Shown piece after piece: positions 1-8,590 of a DNA stretch of 64,000 nucleotides. The translations under genes were made by a program, and so were the position numbers. A model generated the notes under the pieces. The model was not told where the DNA came from and ran no database searches. It was given only the letters and a program-made list of their open reading frames with translations. Origin of the DNA: Streptomyces platensis (GTDB taxonomy: Bacteria > Actinomycetota > Actinomycetes > Streptomycetales > Streptomycetaceae); NCBI RefSeq assembly GCF_008704855.1, contig NZ_CP023691.1, positions 4,712,001 through 4,776,000 of the forward strand, written 5' to 3'. The first letter of the stretch is position 1; each line of letters opens with the position of its first letter.

Positions 1-1500
1 GGTCAGGGCGGTCACCCGGGGGCCCCAGCCCGGGGTGACGGTCTGCCGCAGCTGCTCGTCGCCCGCGAGGTCCAGCAGGACGAACCGGCCGGGCGGCAGG
101 AGCTCGTGGACGCGGACGGCCGCGGAACCGGCCGCCGTCAGGGCGATATCGGGCATCCGCCGTCCCGCCAGGGGGTCGGCGTCGGCGGCGGTGGGCGGAT
201 AGGCCGTGTCGAGCGCGGAAATCCGGCCGGCCAGGCGGCGGTTGACCTCCTCGATGCCCAGGAGCTCCGTGAGCAGGGTGCGTAGCGCGGCGGCTGGGCG
301 CTGATACGGGGGAAGCAAGGTCAGCTCCATCAGCAGCGTCTGGACCTCGGTGTTCTCGGTGACCGCTTGTCCGACCGGATGCCGCTCGGCGTGGTAGCTG
401 TCGAGCAGTCCGGGCGGGGCCCAGCCGTTGATCTCGGCGGCGAGTTTCCAGCCGAGGTTCATCGCGTCCTGGAGTCCGGTGTTGAGGCCCTGTCCGGCGG
501 CCGGGAAGTGGATATGGGCGGCATCGCCGGCCAGCAGGACGCGTCCGGCGCGGTAACGGGCGGCGAGGCGGGTGGCGTTGCCGAACCGCGACAGCCAACG
601 GGGCTGCGCCACCCCGCAGTCGGTGCCGCAGAGGTCCACCAGGGAGCTGCGGAACTCCTCCGGTGTCAGCGGTTCGGCGGACGGTGTGCGCATCCGCCGC
701 GGGTCGATGAGGACGAGGCGGGTGAGGCCGCCGGCCCGCCCCTCTGCCGGTCCGTCTGCCGGCCCGTCCGCCGGTCCGTCCGCCTCCAGCGGGGCGACCA
801 GGACACCGGCGGCGCGCGCACGGTCGAGGGCTGCCGGGTCCACGACCGCGAAATCCCCCAGTACGCCGGTCAGGGTCTCGTCGGTGCCGGGGAACGCGAT
901 GCCGGCGGCCCGCCGTACCGCGCTCCGTCCGCCGTCGCAGCCGACCAGATACCGTGCGCGGACGGTCCGCAGGCCGCCCCCGGGCTCGCGGACGTCCACC
1001 TCGACACCGCCCGCCGCCGTGCGCCCGCCCCGCTCGCCGTCGCGGCGCGCGAGGCCGAGCCCGGTCGGCCCTGCGCCGTCACCGTCGGCGTCCTGGCGCA
1101 GCCCGACCACCTCGTATCCGCGCCGGACCGGCACGGCGAGTTCGCGGGCGCGCTCCGTCAGCAGCTGCTCGGTGCGGGCCTGGGCGAGGAACAGGGTGTA
1201 GCCGTGCCGGGTGTCCAGCGCGCTGAAGTCCAGCCGGGTGGCCAGTCCGGCGAAGTGCCACTCCGGTACGGCGCGTCCGCGGGCCAGGAAGCGTTCCACC
1301 AGGCCGCGTTGGTCCATCAGCTCGATACTGCGCGGGTGCAGGGTCAGCGCCCGTGAATCCCGCTGCGCCGCGGTCCGCCGCTCAAGGATCTGCACCCGTA
1401 CGCCGCCCAGCGCCAGTTCGGCGCCGAGCATCAGCCCGGTCGGCCCCGCACCCACCACGAGCACATCGACCTCGTCGGCCACTTCGGTAGCGGCGTCCAT
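1..1500 (-). CDS. FAD-dependent aromatic monooxygenase, 3' end cut by window edge
   Basis: The frame is open from the ATG at 1498-1500 to the left edge, so the C-terminus is missing. The N-terminus has the dinucleotide fold (VVGAGPTGLMLGAELAL). The middle has the FAD/NADPH motif (VGCDGGRSAVR), and later comes the ribityl-binding motif (GDAAHIHFPAAGQGLNTG). Together these mark a class A flavoprotein hydroxylase of the PheA/TfdB/Rox type, which hydroxylates aromatic substrates with NAD(P)H and oxygen. A GGGAGG ribosome binding site precedes the ATG. A low-complexity insert of Ala-Asp-Gly-Pro repeats lies around 750-790. The gene diverges from a TetR repressor and shares a palindrome with it, so induction by a substrate or drug is likely. 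The substrate cannot be told from sequence. Confidence 0.87.
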   Translation of the reverse strand, partial: MDAATEVADEVDVLVVGAGPTGLMLGAELALGGVRVQILERRTAAQRDSRALTLHPRSIELMDQRGLVERFLARGRAVPEWHFAGLATRLDFSALDTRHGYTLFLAQARTEQLLTERARELAVPVRRGYEVVGLRQDADGDGAGPTGLGLARRDGERGGRTAAGGVEVDVREPGGGLRTVRARYLVGCDGGRSAVRRAAGIAFPGTDETLTGVLGDFAVVDPAALDRARAAGVLVAPLEADGPADGPADGPAEGRAGGLTRLVLIDPRRMRTPSAEPLTPEEFRSSLVDLCGTDCGVAQPRWLSRFGNATRLAARYRAGRVLLAGDAAHIHFPAAGQGLNTGLQDAMNLGWKLAAEINGWAPPGLLDSYHAERHPVGQAVTENTEVQTLLMELTLLPPYQRPAAALRTLLTELLGIEEVNRRLAGRISALDTAYPPTAADADPLAGRRMPDIALTAAGSAAVRVHELLPPGRFVLLDLAGDEQLRQTVTPGWGPRVTALT

Positions 1501-1526
1501 CGGCTGCCTCCCGCCCTCTGCGTATT

Positions 1527-1560
1527 TAGTGAACGGTGTTCACGTGAACGTTGTTCACTA
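1527..1560. promoter_or_regulatory. 34-bp palindromic operator between monooxygenase and TetR genes
   Basis: The outer arms are TAGTGAAC and GTTCACTA, and the centre GTTCACGTGAAC is itself palindromic. Overall 28 of 34 positions are symmetric. It lies 27 bp before the monooxygenase ATG and directly abuts the TetR start, the classical position for a TetR autorepressor site. Assignment to the adjacent repressor is inference. Confidence 0.75.
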
Positions 1561-1571
1561 TAATGAGGTTC

Positions 1572-2297
1572 ATGAGCGCCGCGTCAACCCCCAGCCCGTC
1601 CAGCCCGCCCGGCGTCCGGCCCGCCACCACGGGGCGGGGCCGGCCCCCGAAGCTCGACCAGGCGCGGACCGTCGAGGTCGCCCTGGTGCTGCTGGACGAG
1701 GTCGGGCTGGACGCGCTGACCATGCGGCGGCTGGCCGAGGCCATGGAGGTACGGGCCGGTGCGCTCTACCGCTACTTCGCCACCAAGCACGAGCTGCTGA
1801 CCGCGATGGCCGAGGTGCTGCTGGCCGACTGTCTCGACCGGCCGTTCCGGTCGCCGGACTGGAGCGAGCGCGTGGCCGAACTGGCCCGCCGGATGCGTAC
1901 GGCGCTCCTGGGCCACCGCGACGGCGCGCGCGTCTACGCCGGTACGCACGCCACCGGCGCGCACACCCTCGGTTTCGCCGACGCCCTCATCGGCGTCCTG
2001 CGGGAGGCGGGCTTCACCGCCGACGACGCGGGCCGGGCCGCGCTCACGGTCGTCCACTTCACCCTCGGCCACACCCTGGAGGAGCAGGCCGCCCGCCAGG
2101 GTGCGGACGCCGGTCCGGCGGACCCGGAACGGCTGCGCGCGGCGGTGGCCCCGGGGCAGTACCCCCATCTCACCGCCGCGTTGCCGGTGGTGACGAGTAC
2201 GGATTTCACCGCCCACTTCGAATTCGGGCTGGGGCTGCTGCTCCAGGGCCTGCGCGCCCTCGGACCCGGCACCGCGCAACCGGGGACCGGCGGGTGA
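1572..2297 (+). CDS. TetR-family repressor with tetracycline-repressor-type C-terminal domain
   Basis: A Pro/Ser-rich tail leads into an AT-hook-like TGRGRPPKL and then a TetR helix-turn-helix (ALTMRRLAEAMEVRAGALYRYF). The C-terminal part carries VHFTLGHTLEEQA, which resembles the ligand domain of classical TetR (TetR_C). The ATG at 1572 is chosen. An in-frame ATG at 1563 and a TTG at 1551 would place coding inside the operator. It probably represses itself and the divergent monooxygenase and is released by a small molecule. The glycosylase gene starts only 4 bp after its stop and is likely on the same transcript. Confidence 0.86.
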   Translation: MSAASTPSPSSPPGVRPATTGRGRPPKLDQARTVEVALVLLDEVGLDALTMRRLAEAMEVRAGALYRYFATKHELLTAMAEVLLADCLDRPFRSPDWSERVAELARRMRTALLGHRDGARVYAGTHATGAHTLGFADALIGVLREAGFTADDAGRAALTVVHFTLGHTLEEQAARQGADAGPADPERLRAAVAPGQYPHLTAALPVVTSTDFTAHFEFGLGLLLQGLRALGPGTAQPGTGG

Positions 2298-2301
2298 CGT
2301 C

Positions 2302-3102
2302 ATGCCCGAGCTGCCCGACGTCGAGGCGTTCCGGGGGATCCTGGCCTCCTGTGTGCAGGGGAGGCGGATCCGGCGGACCGAGGTGTACGACGCGGGCGTG
2401 CTGCACGGGGTGAGTGCCGGGCGGCTGCGCCGGGAGCTGACCGGCCGCCGGTTCGCCGAACCGGAGCGGCGCGGCAAGTGGCTGCTCGCGCGCACCGACG
2501 GCCCCACCGTGCTGCTGCACTTCGGGATGACCGGGGAGCTGGTGTGCGCCGGCTCCGGTGAACCGGCGCACGCCCATGACCGGGTGGTGTTCACGGTGAC
2601 CGGCGGACGGCAGCTCCGCTACCGCGACCAGCGCAAACTCCAGGGCCTGTGGCTGGTCGACGAGGCCGGGCTGGACCGGATGCTGCGCGATCAGGGGCCG
2701 GACGCGGCGACGCTGACCCGTAAGGGGTGCGAGGCGGTGCTCGCCGGACGGCGCGGCAGCCTCAAGTCGGTCCTCATGGACCAGTCGGCGCTGGCCGGGC
2801 TCGGCAATCTGCTCGTCGACGAGATCCTGTGGCGCGCCCGGCTGCACCCCGCCCGGCGGGCCGGTGCGCTCTCCGCCGACGAGCACGGCCGGCTGCACAC
2901 GGCGCTGCGCCGCACCCTGCGGTCGGCGGTCCGCGCGGGCCGCGTACCGCCGCGCAGCTCCTGGCTCACGGGACGCCGCGACGACCCCGGCGCGAGCTGC
3001 CCGCGCTGCGGTGCGGCCCTGTGCCGGATGCGCCTCGCGGGCCGCGGCACGGTGTGGTGCCCCGACTGCCAGCCCGCCCCGACCGCCGGGGGCGAGACCT
3101 GA
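2302..3102 (+). CDS. Fpg/Nei-family DNA glycosylase / AP lyase
   Basis: The protein starts MPELPDVEAFR, giving the N-terminal Pro2-Glu3 catalytic pair of formamidopyrimidine/endonuclease VIII glycosylases. The conserved beta-hairpin lysine is visible in RRGKWLL, the helix-two-turn-helix segment in LAGLGNLLVDEILW, and a C-terminal zinc finger in CPRCG followed by WCPDC. At 266 residues the length is normal. It should excise oxidised bases and cut the AP site. Which of the several actinobacterial Fpg/Nei paralogues it is cannot be decided. The 4-bp gap to the TetR gene suggests co-transcription with a redox-linked regulator. Confidence 0.9.
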   Translation: MPELPDVEAFRGILASCVQGRRIRRTEVYDAGVLHGVSAGRLRRELTGRRFAEPERRGKWLLARTDGPTVLLHFGMTGELVCAGSGEPAHAHDRVVFTVTGGRQLRYRDQRKLQGLWLVDEAGLDRMLRDQGPDAATLTRKGCEAVLAGRRGSLKSVLMDQSALAGLGNLLVDEILWRARLHPARRAGALSADEHGRLHTALRRTLRSAVRAGRVPPRSSWLTGRRDDPGASCPRCGAALCRMRLAGRGTVWCPDCQPAPTAGGET

Positions 3103-3142
3103 ACTCCGGTCCGCCGGGGAGAGACCTCAACTCCGGCCCACC
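3094..3142 (+). repeat. 22-bp direct repeat, period 27, across the glycosylase stop codon
   Basis: Copies at 3094-3115 and 3121-3142 match at 19 of 22 positions. The first contains the TGA stop of the glycosylase. It looks like a small local duplication of the gene end, with no function seen. Confidence 0.55.
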
Positions 3143-3277
3143 GCACGCCGCCTGGCACTGCGAACGCGGTCAGCGGAGCCGGGCGGCGACACGGCGGCCG
3201 GCGCGACAGGAGTGTGACGGGGCTCACCTGAAAACAGTGACAGGACGTTGTCGCGGACCGCTGCGAGCGTGGGCGGC

Positions 3278-4216
3278 ATGACGCTCACCGATGAGGACTG
3301 CCTCGCCGAAACTCAGGCATTCAACAAGCAATTCGAGACCACTGCCGTGAGCCGCCCGGCGCGCGAAGGGACGCCGGACGCGGCCCTGCTGGCCGCCCTG
3401 CGGCGCAACCGGCTCGGTGGCGACACACCACCGGTGAGGCTGCCGCAGGGCCAGGACCGTGTCATTGAGGGCGGGGTGAAGGTACGGGTCTTCGTGCCGG
3501 ACCACGTGGAGGGCGTGTACCTGCACTTCCACGGCGGCGGCTGGGTGTTCGGTGCGGCGGACGGGCAGGACGAGCGGCTGTGGCAGCTCGCCGAGCAGGC
3601 ACGGCTGGCCGTGGTCAGCGTGGACTACCGCCTCGCGCCGGAACACCCGTACCCCGCCGGGCCCGACGACTGCGAGGCCGCCGCCCGGTGGCTGGTGCAG
3701 CACGCCGCGACCGAGTTCGGCACCCAACGGCTGCTGACCGGGGGCGAATCGGCCGGTGCCCACCTCAGTGTCGTGACGCTGCTGCGGCTTCGTGACCGGC
3801 ACGGCATCACCGGCGCGTTCCGGGCGGCCCATCTGCTCTTCGGCCCCTACGACCTGTCCATGACGCCGAGCCAGCGCTCGTTCGGATCCAGGCGGCTGCT
3901 GAGCAATACGGACACGCTGCGGCAGACCTACGAGCTGTTCACGCCCGGCACGGGGCCGGAACAGCGCCGCGATCCCGAGATCTCCCCGCTTTTCGCCGAC
4001 CTCGCCGGTCTGCCGCCCGCACGGATCGTCGTCGGCACCGAAGATCCGCTGCTGGACGACTCGCTGTTCCTGGCCGGGCGGTGGCAGGCGGCCGGCGCGC
4101 CCGTGCACCTCGGTGTCGTCGCCGGCGCCATGCACGGCTTCACGCTGTTCCCGCTGACCATCACCGAGCGGGAACTGCGGCGCCAGCGGGAATTCCTGTC
4201 CACCACGGGACGGTAG
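3278..4216 (+). CDS. alpha/beta hydrolase, HSL-type carboxylesterase
   Basis: The HGGGW oxyanion-hole motif is at residues 85-89. The nucleophile elbow is GESAG, the acid is probably in VGTEDPLLDD, and the histidine lies in AMHGF. These are the features of the hormone-sensitive-lipase (family IV) esterases, soluble enzymes that hydrolyse small esters. The ATG at 3278 is preferred over a TTG at 3248, because the extra ten residues match nothing in the family. The next gene starts 10 bp after its stop, so a shared transcript with the WYL regulator is likely. The substrate is unknown. Confidence 0.86.
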   Translation: MTLTDEDCLAETQAFNKQFETTAVSRPAREGTPDAALLAALRRNRLGGDTPPVRLPQGQDRVIEGGVKVRVFVPDHVEGVYLHFHGGGWVFGAADGQDERLWQLAEQARLAVVSVDYRLAPEHPYPAGPDDCEAAARWLVQHAATEFGTQRLLTGGESAGAHLSVVTLLRLRDRHGITGAFRAAHLLFGPYDLSMTPSQRSFGSRRLLSNTDTLRQTYELFTPGTGPEQRRDPEISPLFADLAGLPPARIVVGTEDPLLDDSLFLAGRWQAAGAPVHLGVVAGAMHGFTLFPLTITERELRRQREFLSTTGR

Positions 4217-4226
4217 CGTCGCGCGG

Positions 4227-4946
4227 ATGAACCGCACTGCCCGGCTCTATGCGCTGGTCGAAGAGTTGCGCGCGGCGGCGCCGCGGCCGCTGACGGTCGC
4301 GGCGCTGGCCGCGCGGTTCGAGGTGAGCGGGCGCACGGTGCAGCGCGACCTCCAGGCGCTGATGGAGACCGGTGTCCCGGTACGCACCACCCCCGGGCGG
4401 GGCGGCGGCTGGTCGATCGACCCGGACATGACCCTGCCCCCGATCCACTTCACCACCGAGGAAGCCTCGGCCCTGGCCGTCGCCCTCGCCGCGGCCGACG
4501 CCGCCGCCCCGTACGCCGCCGCGGCCCGCACGGCGGCTCAGAAGATCGCGGCCTCGATGTCCGGCCCCGCCTCGGCGGCCGCACAGGACCTCGCCGCACG
4601 GATCGTCGCGCTGCCCTCGCCCGCCCACGCCACGGTCCGCACCGCGGTGGAACAGGCCCTCACCACCCACACGGTGCTGCGGCTGTCCTACACCGACGCG
4701 GCGGGACGCGTGAGCGACCGCGTGGTGGAACCGGCCGGACTGCTCACCGCCAAGGGCAGGTGGTACCTCATCGCCTGGTGCCGCACGCGCCAGGCAGGCC
4801 GGGGCTTCCGGCTGGACCGCATCACCGCAGCGGCTCCCACTACGGAGCAGGCGCAGCCGCACGACCTGACGGAACTCCTGCGCGCCTCGGCGGCGGCCGA
4901 CGCGGTGCGGCCCACCACGCTGGCTCCCCTCACCACCCCGCGGTGA
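4227..4946 (+). CDS. WYL-domain transcriptional regulator (YafY type)
   Basis: The N-terminal HTH_11-type winged helix reads LTVAALAARFEVSGRTVQRD (about residues 22-41). The WYL domain follows, with its name-giving motif in KGRWYLIAW near residue 180. WYL domains bind ligands such as nucleotides or nucleic acid and set regulator activity. At 239 residues the protein is short, ending soon after the WYL core without a long WCX extension. Targets are unknown; the adjacent esterase is the obvious candidate. Confidence 0.88.
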   Translation: MNRTARLYALVEELRAAAPRPLTVAALAARFEVSGRTVQRDLQALMETGVPVRTTPGRGGGWSIDPDMTLPPIHFTTEEASALAVALAAADAAAPYAAAARTAAQKIAASMSGPASAAAQDLAARIVALPSPAHATVRTAVEQALTTHTVLRLSYTDAAGRVSDRVVEPAGLLTAKGRWYLIAWCRTRQAGRGFRLDRITAAAPTTEQAQPHDLTELLRASAAADAVRPTTLAPLTTPR

Positions 4947-5004
4947 GAAACCGGGCGCCGCTCCGGTGTCCGGTCACGGCCCCGGCCCGCTCGCCCCCGC
5001 CTGT

Positions 5005-5022
5005 GGTGGAGTGCGCTCCACC
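5005..5022. promoter_or_regulatory. 18-bp palindrome upstream of ABC transporter operon
   Basis: The sequence is GGTGGAGTGCGCTCCACC, with 7-bp arms. It differs at only three of 18 positions from GGTGTAGCGCGCTACACC at 10462-10479, upstream of the nearby sensor kinase. The shared sequence and placement suggest the binding site of the NarL-type regulator at 8591-9235. This is inference from sequence alone. Confidence 0.62.
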
Positions 5023-5119
5023 CTGAAGACGGGACCGTGCTCTCTCCTCCGGGCGCCCCGCCGTTTCTAGCGTCATCAGTGGCCCGGTGATCCATCCGAC
5101 CCACTGAGAGGGCGTGCGT

Positions 5120-5974
5120 ATGTTCCGGCGGCGGCGAGGTCCGGCGACTGCTACCGCAGAGCGGGTGGTGGTGGAGGGGGTGTCCGACGCGCTCACCCTG
5201 GAAGGGGTCGGCCGGGAGTACCGGCGCGGGGCGCTCGCCCTGCACCCCGTCGATCTCGCGGTGCCCCGGGGGCGGTTCCTCGCGGTCATGGGGCCGTCCG
5301 GCTCGGGGAAGTCGACCCTGTTGCAGTGCGCGGCCGGGCTCGACCGGCCGACGGCGGGAACGGTGCGCATCGGCGGTACGGAGGTGTCCGCGCTCTCTGA
5401 GGCCGCGCTGACCCGGCTGCGGCGCGAGCGCGTCGGGTTCGTGTTCCAGGCCCACCATCTCGTGCCGTCGCTGACCGTCGCGGAGAACGTCGCGCTGCCG
5501 CTGCTGCTCGGCGGCACGACCGGGACGGAGCGGGTGCGGCAGGGGCTCGCGGACGTCGGGCTGGGGGAGCGGGGGGACGCCGCGCCGGCGGAGCTGTCCG
5601 GCGGGCAGTGCCAGCGGGTGGCGATCGCCCGCGCGCTGGTCACCGGGCCCGACATCGTCTTCGCCGACGAGCCCACGGGGTCCCTCGATCCCGCCGCCGC
5701 GCACGACGTGCTCGCCCTGCTGCGCCGGGCCGTCGACCGGGACGGCCACACCGTCGTCATGGTCACGCACGATCCGGCCGCCGCGGCCTGGACGGATGAG
5801 GCACTCTTCCTCGCCGGGGGACGGGTCGTCGGGAGCGTGACGTGTCCTGATGCGGCACAAGTGAGCCGCATCATGCGGGGCTTGGGGCGCGGGGAGGGCG
5901 CGGCGTCGGACGGGGGAGACGTGCGGGTCGGAGGCGGGCGGCACGAGGCGTCGGACGGGGGTCGCGCGGCATGA
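5120..5974 (+). CDS. ABC transporter ATP-binding protein (LolD/MacB class)
   Basis: Walker A is GPSGSGKST, the Q-loop lies in VFQAHHL, the signature is LSGGQCQR, Walker B is DIVFADEP and the H-loop is THD. It is the cytoplasmic ATPase partner of an FtsX-type permease that starts inside its last codons. The ATG at 5120 is preferred to the GTG at 5114 because GAGAGGG ends 8 bp before it. About 50 unusual residues follow the H-loop region. The operon carries an upstream palindrome shared with the neighbouring two-component system, so it is probably induced by an envelope or drug signal. Confidence 0.9.
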   Translation: MFRRRRGPATATAERVVVEGVSDALTLEGVGREYRRGALALHPVDLAVPRGRFLAVMGPSGSGKSTLLQCAAGLDRPTAGTVRIGGTEVSALSEAALTRLRRERVGFVFQAHHLVPSLTVAENVALPLLLGGTTGTERVRQGLADVGLGERGDAAPAELSGGQCQRVAIARALVTGPDIVFADEPTGSLDPAAAHDVLALLRRAVDRDGHTVVMVTHDPAAAAWTDEALFLAGGRVVGSVTCPDAAQVSRIMRGLGRGEGAASDGGDVRVGGGRHEASDGGRAA

Positions 5975-8514
5975 GGGTGACCACGTTCCTCGCCGCCCGC
6001 GCCGCCCGTACGCACCGCAGGGCCTGGGCCGCCGTCTTCGCCGCGCTCGCCGTCACCTCCCTGCTGCTCGGCGCCCTCGCGCTCGCCCTCGCCTCGGCCG
6101 GGCTCGGGCATCCGCGGGTGGCGCGCTACGCGGCGGCGCCGCTCGTCGTGGCCGGGGACCAGCACACCCGCTTCACCGCCACGCCGTGGGGCAGCGAACC
6201 CCGGACCGCCGAGGCCGGGCTCACCGAGCGGGTGCGTGTCCCGGCGGCCGCCCTCGGGGTGGTGCGGAAAGTGCCCGGGGTGCGGGCGGCGGTCGCCGAC
6301 GCGGTGTTCCCGGTGGGGCGGGCCGGGCGCGCCGCCGTCGGGCGGCCCTGGACTGCCGCGCGGCTGGCGCCCCGTGCCGTACGGGACGGCCGTGCGCCGC
6401 GGCGTGCGCACGAGGTGGTGGTGGGCGGCGCGGCCCGGGTCGGGGCGCGCACGGTGCTGCGGGTGCGGGGCATCGACACGGCGTACACCGTCGTCGGTGT
6501 CGCCGACGGGCCGCGGGACGCCGTCTACTTCACGGAGGGCGAAGCCCGCCGCCTGGCCGGGCATCCGGGCTCCCTGGACGCGATCGGGGTGCTCGCCCGG
6601 CCCGGTGTGCCGACCGAGGAGCTGGCCGCCCGGGTGCGGGCGGCGCTGGACGCGGCGGGGGCCCGGAGCGTCGGACCGCGGGCGGACGGGGATGCGGCCG
6701 GCCTGCGCGTACTGACCGGGAACGGGCGCGGCGCCGCCGAGTTCCTCGACGCCGGACCGGCCCGTGTGGGGCTGCTGGAGCTGCTCGGCTCGGTGGCCGC
6801 CACCGTCGTGCTGACCGCCTTGCTGGTGGTGTCGTCGACGGTGGTGCAGGCGCTGCGGCAACGCGCGGGTGAGCTGGGGCTGTTGCGGGCGGTCGGGGCG
6901 ACGCCGCGGCAGGTGCGCGGGGCGGTGGGGAAGGAGGTGGGGCGGGTCGCGGTCGGAGCGGCGCTGGTGGGGGCCGTCGGCGCGGTCCCGGCGTATCTCG
7001 CGCTGCGCGGGGTGTTGGACGCCCGCGGCGCGCTGCCGGCCGGGCTCGAACTCCCCCTCCCGCCCTGGCTGTGGTCCGCGCCGCTGGTCGGCGCCGTGGT
7101 GACGGTCCTGATGGCGCGGCTCGCGGCGGTGCTCGCCGGGGCCGGGGCCGCCAAGCTGCGCCCGGCGGAGGCGCTGCGCGAGGCGGCGCCCGGCACGGCC
7201 CGCAAGGTCACCGGGCTGGTGCTGCTGCTCGCCGGCGTCAGCTCGGCGGGGACCGCGGCCCTCCAGAGCGGGGCGGCCGCCGGGGCCGCGGCCGGGGCGG
7301 CCGCGGTGACGATGGTGAGCGCCTGCGCGCTGCTCGGGCCGTGGATCGCGGACGGTGCGATGCGGGTGCTGGGGGCGCCGCTGCAGCGGTTCTGCGGTCC
7401 GGCCGGCCATCTCGCCGCCGCCAACTGCCGTGCGGCGGCCCGTCGTTCGGGAGCGGCTCTGACGCCCGTCGTGCTGGTCACCGCGTTCATCGGCGTCCAG
7501 CTCTCGGCGGGGGCGACGCTCACCCACGCGGGGGCGGCGCAGGCCCAAGAGGCGCTGCGGGCCGGCCTCGCGGTACGGGCGGACGGCGGGCTGCCGGCCG
7601 GGGCCATGGAGCGGATCCGCGGCGTGCCGGGGGTGCGGGCGGCGACGGACGTGGTGCCCGGCACGGTGGTACTGGCCCGGCGCGAGACCGGCGAGCCCCG
7701 GCTCGACCGGCTGCTGGTCCTCGGCGTCACCCCGCAGCGGCTGACGCGGACCCTCGACCCGGGGGTGCGCGAGGGGACCGTACGACACCTACGGCCCGGC
7801 ACGGTCGCGGTCGGTGCCGACCGGGCGCGCTCGCTCGATCTGCGGCCCGGCGCGACGGTGAGTCTGCGCTTCGGCGACGGGGCCCCGGCCCGGCTCCGGG
7901 TCGTCGCGGTCTACGAACGGTCGCTGGCCCTGGGGGACTTCCTCTTCTCCCGGGACGAACTGCTGCGGCACGGGTCACGGCCGGACGGCGCACGGGTGCT
8001 GGTCACGGTCGCACCGGGCGGGGACCGCACGGCGGTCGCGGCGGCGCTGGCGGCGGCGGTGCCGGGGGCGCGGGTGGAGACCTCACCCGCACCGGTACGG
8101 GTCGCCGCGGAGGCCCAGGCGCTCACCGAAGTGGTCACGATGGCGGCGGTCTCGGTGATCGGGGGCTGCACGGTGATCGCGGTGCTGAGCACCCTGTCGC
8201 TGATCGCGTTCGGCCGCCGCCCCGAGCTGCGGCTGCTGCGGCTGGCGGGGGCGGGACGGCGCACAGTGCGGCGGATGCTGCGGCTGGAGGCGGCGGCCCT
8301 GGCGCTCACCGGGCTGGCCGTGGGAGCCGCGGTGGCCACGGTGCCGCTGCTGGCGTTCAGCCTGGGGGTGGCCCGTACGGTGCCGCATCTGCCGCCGGTA
8401 CCCGCCGTGGTGATCGTCGCCGTGGTGGCCGCGACGACGGGTGCGGGGACGCTGCTGCCGGCGCGGGCGGTGCTGCGGGGGCGGTATCCGGGGAGCGGGG
8501 CGACGGGTGGGTGA
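5971..8514 (+). CDS. FtsX-family ABC transporter permease, duplicated domain
   Basis: This 847-residue membrane protein overlaps the ATPase by ATGA. A first transmembrane helix near the N-terminus is followed by a large extracytoplasmic region. Two FtsX-like bundles follow, one around residues 270-400 (ELLGSVAATVVLTALLVV; LGLLRAVGATPRQVR) and one at the C-terminus (LRLLRLAGAGRRTVRRML). The layout fits mechanotransmission-type exporters that act on lipids or antimicrobial peptides in the membrane. Association with a NarL-type system and a shared palindrome suggests stress-induced expression. The substrate is unknown. Confidence 0.88.
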   Translation: MRVTTFLAARAARTHRRAWAAVFAALAVTSLLLGALALALASAGLGHPRVARYAAAPLVVAGDQHTRFTATPWGSEPRTAEAGLTERVRVPAAALGVVRKVPGVRAAVADAVFPVGRAGRAAVGRPWTAARLAPRAVRDGRAPRRAHEVVVGGAARVGARTVLRVRGIDTAYTVVGVADGPRDAVYFTEGEARRLAGHPGSLDAIGVLARPGVPTEELAARVRAALDAAGARSVGPRADGDAAGLRVLTGNGRGAAEFLDAGPARVGLLELLGSVAATVVLTALLVVSSTVVQALRQRAGELGLLRAVGATPRQVRGAVGKEVGRVAVGAALVGAVGAVPAYLALRGVLDARGALPAGLELPLPPWLWSAPLVGAVVTVLMARLAAVLAGAGAAKLRPAEALREAAPGTARKVTGLVLLLAGVSSAGTAALQSGAAAGAAAGAAAVTMVSACALLGPWIADGAMRVLGAPLQRFCGPAGHLAAANCRAAARRSGAALTPVVLVTAFIGVQLSAGATLTHAGAAQAQEALRAGLAVRADGGLPAGAMERIRGVPGVRAATDVVPGTVVLARRETGEPRLDRLLVLGVTPQRLTRTLDPGVREGTVRHLRPGTVAVGADRARSLDLRPGATVSLRFGDGAPARLRVVAVYERSLALGDFLFSRDELLRHGSRPDGARVLVTVAPGGDRTAVAAALAAAVPGARVETSPAPVRVAAEAQALTEVVTMAAVSVIGGCTVIAVLSTLSLIAFGRRPELRLLRLAGAGRRTVRRMLRLEAAALALTGLAVGAAVATVPLLAFSLGVARTVPHLPPVPAVVIVAVVAATTGAGTLLPARAVLRGRYPGSGATGG

Positions 8515-8547
8515 GCGGGTGGACGGCCACCGGCGCGCCCGCCTGCC

Positions 8548-8587
8548 GGGGCGGGTCCGCCACACCCCGGACGCGACGTCCCGCCCC
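8548..8587. terminator. candidate bidirectional terminator
   Basis: The inverted repeat GGGGCGGG / CCCGCCCC lies between the convergent permease and response-regulator genes. It has no T-tract, which is common in Streptomyces. The long loop makes the call weak. Confidence 0.4.
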
Positions 8588-8590
8588 GCC

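Noticed and set aside
3094..3142. Direct repeat as an attachment site
   Set aside because: The two copies are only 27 bp apart and no integrase or tRNA is nearby, so it is a local duplication.
4930..7788. Very long open frame on the minus strand opposite the ABC transporter genes
   Set aside because: It is antisense to genes with clear Walker and FtsX motifs, is Arg/Pro/Gly-rich without domains, and reflects the scarcity of stop codons in GC-rich DNA.
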